DNA from: Humulus lupulus
Lineage: Eukaryota > Streptophyta > Magnoliopsida > Rosales > Cannabaceae
Direction of reading: 5' to 3'
Length of the DNA stretch: 64,000 nt
Assembly: GCF_963169125.1 (NCBI RefSeq)
Contig: NC_084793.1
Location: 45,131,578-45,195,577 of the forward strand
Part shown: piece after piece, positions 56,983-64,000 of the stretch
How the letters are laid out: the number at the start of each line of letters is the position of its first letter
Position numbering within the stretch: the first letter of the stretch is position 1
Notes under the pieces: generated by a model
The model's database searches: none
Told to the model about the DNA's origin: nothing
What the model saw: only the letters and a program-made list of their open reading frames with translations
Made by a program: the position numbers and the translations under genes

Positions 56983-57985
56983 ATGGCGAAAACATCCAAG
57001 AAAACTGGACAGGTTGTTGGCGCTGCACCGTCCCAACCTCCTCCCCCAAACGTGGCTAAGAATGAACCTCATTTGGAGTTTGATGAGGAAGAATTAGATT
57101 CCAAAACACTGAGGGAAACATTGGGAGTGTTACAAGATGAGTTGGTCAATCAAGAGAATGTTGCGGAGACAATGGCGTTATAACAACGAGAAATAGAACG
57201 CTAGCGTCAAGAACTGAGTGAACGACATGCTGAGATGGATCGTAGGCAGAGGGATGCCATGGCCGCCCTTGAAGTAGCCATACAACTGGCTAGGGGTCAG
57301 GCTGTGCCAGCCTCCCAGCCAGAACAGCCATCGAATGCACCACCTCAAAGAGGTCCCAATCCAAGCCCTCCGCTCCAACCAGCAAGCCCTCAAAGGCCAG
57401 AATAGCCGCATGTGGCTCAAGATGATGTCCCACCTATGGATCTTGAGCAGTAGCGTCCATCCCAGGCTGGTCGCGGCAATCCCTAGCGCCCAAGGCAGAA
57501 TAGGGCAGGGCAGCCGCCCCGTAGCCCTAGACACCCAGGAGATGAAGAGTCGAATCTACCGAGCAGGGGGCAGCATCCTTCTGCCAACAGGAGGAACACA
57601 GAGTCAGGCTCTACGATCAGGGGCCCCCCATGGCATAACAATGCATGGGGACCCAACGACAAGCGCAGGCCTCCCCCTGGCGCTCGGGGAATGCCATCCC
57701 AAGGAGGAAATAGCATGAACAGCCGATCACGCCATAGTCAGCCACAATTCAAAGATGGCCATGGCTATAATGAAGTTGATTCTGGCAGAGGGAACGCTGG
57801 CTGGAGAAATGAAGAAAGAGGTGGAGGCAGAAGCCCCCCACCTAGAGAAAATAGGCCAGCTAGCCACAACGCTGGGGGGCAGCCCAGGCAGCCGAACGTC
57901 TTTAGTCAGCTAAGTGCTAGCGAGCAGAGACATAGAGATTATGATCTTAGGGATGTACTTAATGACCGCCGTGAGAGGCACGATG
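56983..57985 (+). pseudogene. gag of F, N-terminal part
   Basis: ATG at 56983 (MAKTSKKTGQVVG), 28 bp after the primer site. Short coiled region (ERHAEMDRRQRDAMAALEVA), then Pro/Arg/Gln-rich, disordered. Five stops, TAA 57181, TAG 57202, 57403, 57451 and 57484, no frameshift. Cut at HDEY by the solo LTR and continued at 60783. Confidence 0.85.
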
Positions 57986-57990
57986 AGTAC

Positions 57991-60782
57991 TGTAATGCCC
58001 CAAACTCCAGGGACCGTTACGGTGTGCCTTATAAACAGTGCTAAACTCGCTAATCAAGTCATTTGGCCAAAATCATGTATCTAAGTATGATTAGCGGTTT
58101 AGGGATTAAAAATGTTGGTTAAGATGTAACGTTTCATTAGAACGTTTACTATATACGTTGGGATCCCAAAAATATAATTTAAAGGTCCATTACAAGAAAA
58201 TATTTACAACCAGCCGGTCTAAGCGGCAAAATAGGGTTTAACCCTAGTTCCTCTTCAAACCTCGGCCGTGGTGGTCGAGCAACTGCATATGTACACATCG
58301 TCACCTAAGCTCTCCAACTCAAGGATGGTTCAACTTTCTTTTGCCTTTACCTGCACCACATAGCACCCGTGAGCCGAAGCCCAGCAAGAAAACCCAATAT
58401 GCTCATGAACAATCATATCATGATATCAAATCATATCTGGCATGCCTAGCAAACATAGCTTTATTCAAGCATGCAAATAAACTCAAACAATGCTGGGGAA
58501 TCGAGGATAAGAAATCCTGCCCTCCTGATTGGATGACTATCAATTCAATCCTAATCAGATGAGTGATTTAACACTTGAGGTTCTGGAAAACCATACTGAG
58601 TGACCGACAAGCAAGTCACTATGGGGCTCAGTACCCAAAGCCATGCAAATGATTATCAGAATGATCATACAGAGCTTATAGCCCTGAACAGATGAGTGAA
58701 TATCACTTTGAGGTTCTGTTAACCATACTGAGTGACTGACAATCAAGTCACTATGGGGCTCGACGCCCATAGCCGTGTAACGAAACTGTTACCTGGGCTT
58801 TCCTGCAATGGCTCTATCAGATGAGTGACTGATGGGTAGTCACTAGCTTAAACAGATGAGTGACTGCTGGGTAAGTCACACAAGCGCTTTTAGTTTTCAT
58901 CGAACTTGAGGTCGGTCCGGCATTAACGCTCTTCTGAGTCATTTAATGCAGATGTCGATTAGATCTAATCTTTATTGGCTTGCGTTGAACATGCTAAGGC
59001 CGTCCTGACTTATAAGTCAGCACTGTGTGACCAGTGCCCAATACCACTGTCGAACTTGACCAATAAGTCCCAGCTTCACATTTGATACTGGCGCCTTTGC
59101 CAAATCTGACTAATTAGTTAGTACCATGCACAAGTAAGCAATTCTACCAGTATATATCATATGTCAAATATCCAAAAGTAGGGCATTCAGCATGCTTACT
59201 TAATAGTTGCTAGCATAATTATGATCATGCACAAACACAGAGACTCAAGCTCTGAACAGTCTCACATTCAATATTCATGGCATGCCCTAATCACATGTTT
59301 CTCGTGCAACACATGCATCACATTTAATCACTTGACATGCCTCAACAATAACCATGCATGTCACATTTAAACATCCAACATGCATCAAGAATAACCATGC
59401 ATGTCACATATGGGGTGCAGTTTTCTTACCTTGGGTTCGAGCAAGAATTAGTAACAAAACAACCCTTGAGAACGATCAATCCTTTGATCCTTTAGCGGTC
59501 ACCTAGTCATAACCAAATATGGAATCCCATCAATAAAATAAATCATAAAAAGGTTTATAATCTAAAACCACACTCCCGGGATCCATCCCGCACTCTTAGG
59601 ACTCTTAATCTACCCAAACGGGGTAAAGGAATCAACCCCCGAGCCTTAAAAGACATCTCGAGCCCTAAAATAGGCTTGCTGGAAAATGCACTAGCGCTCG
59701 GGCGCTGCCCCAAAGTCAGAGAAGCCCAAAACCTGCCCTGTCTAGCGCTAGGGCGCCAGGAATGGCGCTGGGGCGCCATCAGCAAACCAGAGAAAATTCT
59801 GGTCTTCTCCCCTGCGATCCCCCTTGAAAACCAAGCCTCCAAACCAATCCCAAACTTCACCCAAACATCAAATTCAACCCCTAACTTCATCTACAACACA
59901 CCCTCATCAAAACCCACTCAAACTTACACAAAAACTTCCATTAATTCTCACAACTAACACCTCAAATTCTCAACTGAAAACTAACTTGAAAAAATAGGGT
60001 AAAGCTTAAGTTCATGGATGAAATCTTACCTCAAGTTGGATTTGAGTCCTCTTCAATGATTGAACCAAGGTCCTAAGCCCTCAAGCCTTGCTCTCCTAGC
60101 TTGGATCCTCAAATTGGCTCTCAAAAATTGAAAGGAAGAAGGAGGAGAAATGATGTACGGGTGAGGGAGAGAGATGAGGATGATGATGCTCTGTTTTTCT
60201 CTAACTTTCTACAGCATTAAGGATTGGTATATATCTTAGGGGTGAAAAGACCATTTTGCCCCTAGGTCAAATAAAGGCTTCTAAAGACTCCCAAGGGTAA
60301 AATCGTCATTTCCCGCCTATCTCGTTAATTATAATTAACACCCTCCAATTCCCGCTATTCTCAATATTCTCAAATACCAATAATTCATATCTCATTACCC
60401 TTTAATTCCCGGCAACGTTCTAATCACCAAATTACCCCGAGACTCACTCCGAGCCCCGAACTTAATCCCGTTATGACTAGACCGAAAACTTGCATTCCAT
60501 GATCGTCTCATGCCGAATGGCTCGAACCAATCCACATACAATGTGGTATTATTTATAATCCACCCACATGCATGAAAATACACAATCACGCCCTCAGCGG
60601 GCCAAATTACTGAAATGCCCTTATAATTAAATGTGAACCCATATGCATGCATTTACCATCATATAATAATATAATTCACATAAACATGCATATAATCATT
60701 AAATAGCATAATAAATCAATTATGGCCCTCCCGGCCTCCTAATCAAGGTCCTAAACCTTATTAGGAAATTTGGGGCATTACA
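57991..60782 (-). repeat. solo LTR of the chromovirus family, 2792 bp
   Basis: TGTAATGCCCC to GGGGCATTACA, flanked by AGTAC (57986-57990) and AGTAT (60783-60787). The reverse complement matches 10769-12231 plus 27501-28479. It includes two copies of a segment with CATACTGAGTGAC and AAGTCACTATGGGGCTC (about 58595 and 58725). TATA-like box (complement) near 60229. No gene. Confidence 0.93.
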
Positions 60783-62080
60783 AGTATGCTCCCCCGGCAC
60801 CAGCGGCCCCAGCAGTCCCGAAAGTTGTTCAGGCTTAGATTGATGCCCTGAACTAGGCAGTACAGCAACTGGTCGGGGGACGAACGTCCCATATCAAGTA
60901 CGATAGGAGGAGGGGCACCCCCTTCCTACAGAGGATTACTGCGGCCGAAACCCCCAGTAAGTTCAAGATGCCTACATTGCCAAACTTCGACGGGTACGGA
61001 GACCCAATATCTCACGTTAATAAGTTTGAGATACAAATGGACATACAAAAAGTGTTGGAAGACGCCCGCTGCTGGATCTTCCCTGCGACACTATCTGACA
61101 CCGTTCAGGAGTGGTTCTTCAAGTTCCCTCTTGCTAGTATAGTATCTTGGGAAATGTTTGTGAAGGAATTTTATGGACAGTTCTACGCGGGTCGTGTGCA
61201 CCCCACAGAGGCCAATGAGCTGGTCGAGATACGCCAGAAAGAGGGAGAGCCCTTGAAAGAATATGTCCAACGCTTCATGCGAGCTGCAGCTGGAGCTGGA
61301 GCCAAGACAGTGGGCGATGAAGGTAAGATGATGGCTCTAACTGCTGGAGTTAGGTGCCATTCACCCCTCTGGAGTAGCCTTAGAAAGCATGGGGTTAGAA
61401 GTACCCAAGAGTTCTTGGATCTGGTTGATCGATATATCAAGCTCGAAGATGCGATTGCCAACGAAGGGAAATCGCCAAATAAAGACAAGGGGCCCAAAGA
61501 ACCTGCCAAAGCCACCAACGGGTCAAAAAAGCCCAATGGCAATGGCAAAGGCAACGAGAATGGCAATGGTAGGAATGGTGGAAAATGGGCGAACAATGAA
61601 CCCTCGACTTCTGAGAGTAAGCGCCCCAAAGGCAATCGATATGAGCCGAGATTCACCAACTACACAACCCTTGTCGAAAGTCAAGCTGAAGTCTACCAGG
61701 CGACCAGCTCAAGCGTGCCTTACAAACAACCCGCACCTATAAGGAAAGATATCTCCAAGAGAGATACAACGAAGTTCTGTCGTTTTCACAACGACTACGG
61801 GCACGACACCAATGAATGTAACTAGTTGAAGGACAATATTGAGTTCCTGATCAGGCAGGGACATTTAAGAAGATATGTGCGAGCAGCGGGAGGGTCTCAG
61901 CGAGAGGCTCAAGGTGGCAACGAGCAGGCGCCTGCACGCCAACGCTCGCCTCCTCTATAGCCAGCTCCTGTGGCAGGCCCTTTACTCACCATCTGCGGAG
62001 GCCCACATCTTGCAGGAGACAGTGGGAAGGCAAGGGAACGATACGCTCAAACCCTACGCCACGACCAGGACATCGAGATG
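60783..62080 (+). pseudogene. gag of F, capsid and zinc-knuckle part
   Basis: It resumes as YAPPAPAAPAVPKVV and enters the capsid-like domain at 60968 (MPTLPNFDGYGDPISHVNKF, WIFPATLSDTVQEWFFKF, RQKEGEPLKEYVQRFMRAAA). An Asn/Gly/Lys-rich linker precedes the zinc knuckle CRFHNDYGHDTNEC (61775-61816), again with His as second ligand. Stops TAG 61823 and 61958, none in the capsid domain. The frame runs on into protease. Confidence 0.9.
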
Positions 62081-62857
62081 ATGAGTGTAGAAAATCGAGC
62101 ACCAAAACAGGCTCGTACAGAGGAGGAATTGATAACCTTCTCTAATGACGATGCCCAACATGTACGATTCCCACACTCCGATTCGCTGGTCGTGGACGTG
62201 CAAATTGCCAACATGATGGTGAAAAGGGTGTTGGTTGACACAGGAAATTCGGTTAACATCCTATACAAGTCTTCGTTGGAAAGAATGAAGTTGTCCGTCA
62301 AAGACCTGGAGCCATGCAACCAAACCATTTATGGTTTTTCCAGTGAAAGGCTCGCCCCAATAGGGTTGATTAGGCTTCCAGTTACAGCAAGTACTGCACC
62401 TGCTAATAGGACATTACTCACTACTTTTATAGTAGTTGATTGTCCTTCAGCATACAATGCTATAATTAGGAGACTGATTCTGGTCGACCTACGAGCCGTC
62501 ACCTCAATATGGCACCTCGCCATGAAATTCCCAACAGAAGCAGGGACAGGTTGCGTATTGGGAAATCAGCAGGAAGCGAGGGAGTGCTACAACGCCTTGA
62601 TCACCAAGGCGAAGAAGGGTGTATCGAGAGATGTTCACAGGAAAGAGTTGCAAATGGCAATTGATGCATAGGCCCACTCGGGTGATAATACCAAATAGGG
62701 TGTTGCCCAAAGTAAGGATAAGGATTTAGATCCTCGCTTTGGGGATTTTGAGGAAGAAGTGGGACCCATCGAGGACCTTGAAGAGGTCCAACTCGATGAA
62801 GAAAATCCGACCAGGGTTGTGAAAGTTGGTAAAAACTTAGAGACAACAACAAAATAA
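62081..62857 (+). pseudogene. aspartic protease and linker of F
   Basis: FSNDDAQHVRFPHSDSLVVD leads to the active site VLVDTGNSVNILYKSSLERM (Asp-Thr-Gly, the classic form) and the flap IYGFSSERLAPIG. VVDCPSAYNAIIRR then replaces the usual ILGRP. Then an acidic linker (FEEEVGPIEDLEEVQLDEEN). Stops TAG 62669, TAG 62696 and TAA 62855, all in the linker. Confidence 0.88.
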
Positions 62858-63999
62858 GCACTAGTAGAATTTTTAAAGTGGAACCAGGAAGTCTTTGCCT
62901 GGTTGCACAAAGGCATGGTCGGGATAGATCCTGCAATCATCAGCCATGTCCTAAACATCGATAAGAGTTTTCCACCAGTGCAACAAAAAAGAAGGCTGCT
63001 CGACAAAGATAGATCAAGGGCCTTAAAAGAAGAAGTCGAGAAGCTGAAGGAGAATGGGTTCATCAGGGTGGCGTTTTATCCATCGTGGGTCTCTAATCCC
63101 GTTCTAGTTCCCAAGCTGAATGGAAAGTGGCGTACGTGCGTGGATTTTATAGACTTAAATAAAGCCTGCCCCAAAGATTATTTCCCACTCCCAAGAATCG
63201 ACCAGCTGGTCAATGCCACTGCAGGACATGAGATCCTCTCATTCATGGATGCGTACTCTGGGTATAATCAGATTAGTATGCATCCCCCTGATGAAGATCA
63301 CGCTAGCTTTCAGACTGATACAAGGCTCTACTGTTACAAAGTAATGCCCTTTGGTTTGAAAAACACTGGTGCGACTTACTAGCGACTCGTCAATCACATG
63401 TTTAAGGAACTGATCAGCACAAACATGGAGGTCTACGTTGACGACATGCTGGTCAAGTCGATGAAAGCAGAAGGGCATGTAAAGGATTTGCAGGAGTGCT
63501 TCAACGTCTTGAACAAATATCAAATGAAGCTAAATCCTCTTAAATGCTCTTTCAGAGTAGGATCAGGGAAGTTCTTGGGATTTATAGTTAACTCGAGAGG
63601 AATTGAAGCCAATCCCGAGAAAATTAAAGCCCTGATCGACATGAAATCGCCAGCAAAGATTAAGGATGTTCAAAGCTTAACCAGAAGAATTGCCGCTCTT
63701 AGTAGATTCATTTCAAAGTCAACAGATAAGTGCGTCCCATTCTTTAATCTACTTAGAGGCAATAAAAAGTTTGAATGGACAGAGGAGTGCAAACAGGCTT
63801 TTTAAGCACTAAAAACTCATATGGCACAACCACCCATCCTGTCAGAACCGGTCGATAAAGAAACTTTGTTCATCTACCTGGCGATCACAGAATACGTTGC
63901 TAGTGTCGTTTTTGTAAGGGGGGAAGAAGGCGTGCGGAAGGTTGTTTACAATGTAAGCAAAAGGATAATTGGAGCAGAACAGCGGTACCCGGCAATCGA
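62858..63999 (+). pseudogene. reverse transcriptase of F, continues past window
   Basis: FLKWNQEVFAWLHKGMVGID begins RT. LVPKLNGKWRTCVDFIDLN, FMDAYSGYNQI (first catalytic Asp) and YVDDMLVKS (YxDD) are intact, then LGFIVNSRGIEANPEKIKAL. Stops: TAG 63380 (in ATYxRLV) and TAA 63803. RNase H begins near 63890 and is cut by the window end. Confidence 0.92.
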
Positions 64000-64000
64000 G

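Larger units (their letters stand above)
56317..63999 (+). mobile_element. Tat-type element 'F', 3' end outside window
   Basis: LTR, primer site, gag, protease and RT in order, interrupted by a solo LTR. Inserted 33 bp after the stop of E's pol. It differs from A/C/E in LTR and gag N-terminus. Apart from nonsense codons the frame is unbroken. Confidence 0.92.

Noticed and set aside
59555..59957. Open frames inside the solo LTR
   Set aside because: No motif and not kept in the related LTR at 10769-12231.
61183..61659. 158-codon minus-strand open frame
   Set aside because: It is antisense to the capsid and linker part of gag F, with low-complexity Pro/Leu/Phe composition.

Overview
This is nuclear plant DNA, and in practice all of it is transposable-element sequence. 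I see no host gene, tRNA, rRNA, organelle insert or prokaryotic feature. The evidence is Ty1/copia and Ty3/gypsy polyproteins, TG...CA long terminal repeats (LTRs) with TATA boxes, primer-binding sites and polypurine tracts, 5-bp target-site duplications (TSDs), GT-AG introns and AT-rich spacers. The mix (copia, chromovirus, and several Tat-type gypsy elements with a second RNase H) fits a repeat-rich angiosperm, probably a eudicot. I cannot name the species.

Layout. (1) 1-4297: minus-strand copia element cut by the window edge; its 5' LTR is 3772-4297. (2) 4578-8482: plus-strand Tat element 'A' (LTR, gag, protease), abruptly fused near 8482 to (3) a chromovirus pol (RT tail, RNase H, integrase, chromodomain; 8483-10732) with its 3' LTR (10769-12231 and 27501-28479). 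That LTR is split by (4) a 5' fragment of another minus-strand gypsy element 'G' (12232-13310 and 25940-27500). G is split by (5) a nearly complete 12.6-kb minus-strand Tat element 'B' (13311-25939, TSD GAATG, LTRs about 2% diverged). (6) 28480-33265: AT-rich DNA with a roughly 690-bp repeat array and a hAT-type MITE. (7) 33266-48201: minus-strand, largely non-coding element 'D' carrying a recurring 33-nt hairpin. D is interrupted by a 2.7-kb solo LTR (38733-41452) and by Tat element 'C' (41536-47322, TSD CAAAC), which lost most of its 5' LTR, gag and pol. (8) 48475-56283: plus-strand Tat element 'E', heavily decayed, with a solo LTR in its protease. (9) 56317-63999: plus-strand Tat element 'F', running off the window and split by a 2.8-kb solo LTR (57991-60782) of the same chromovirus family as the LTR at 10769.

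The most interesting biology is in B and C. Between the end of pol and the 3' LTR, each carries a separate gene on the opposite strand, with its own TATA box about 270 bp inside the 3' LTR boundary, GT-AG introns and a C-terminal coiled coil. The protein resembles the plant 'putative gypsy type transposon' family (Pfam Transposase_28). In both elements the spacer where this gene and pol converge holds five copies of one short motif. Other signals not explained by standard features are an LTR-end hairpin next to the primer-binding site in several Tat families, the 33-nt hairpins of D, a conserved module in four chromovirus-type LTRs, and a nonsense-codon spectrum in F pointing to C-to-T decay without frameshifts.

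All polyproteins here are broken; they are described as remnants and not reconstructed. Domain names rest on motif recognition by eye.
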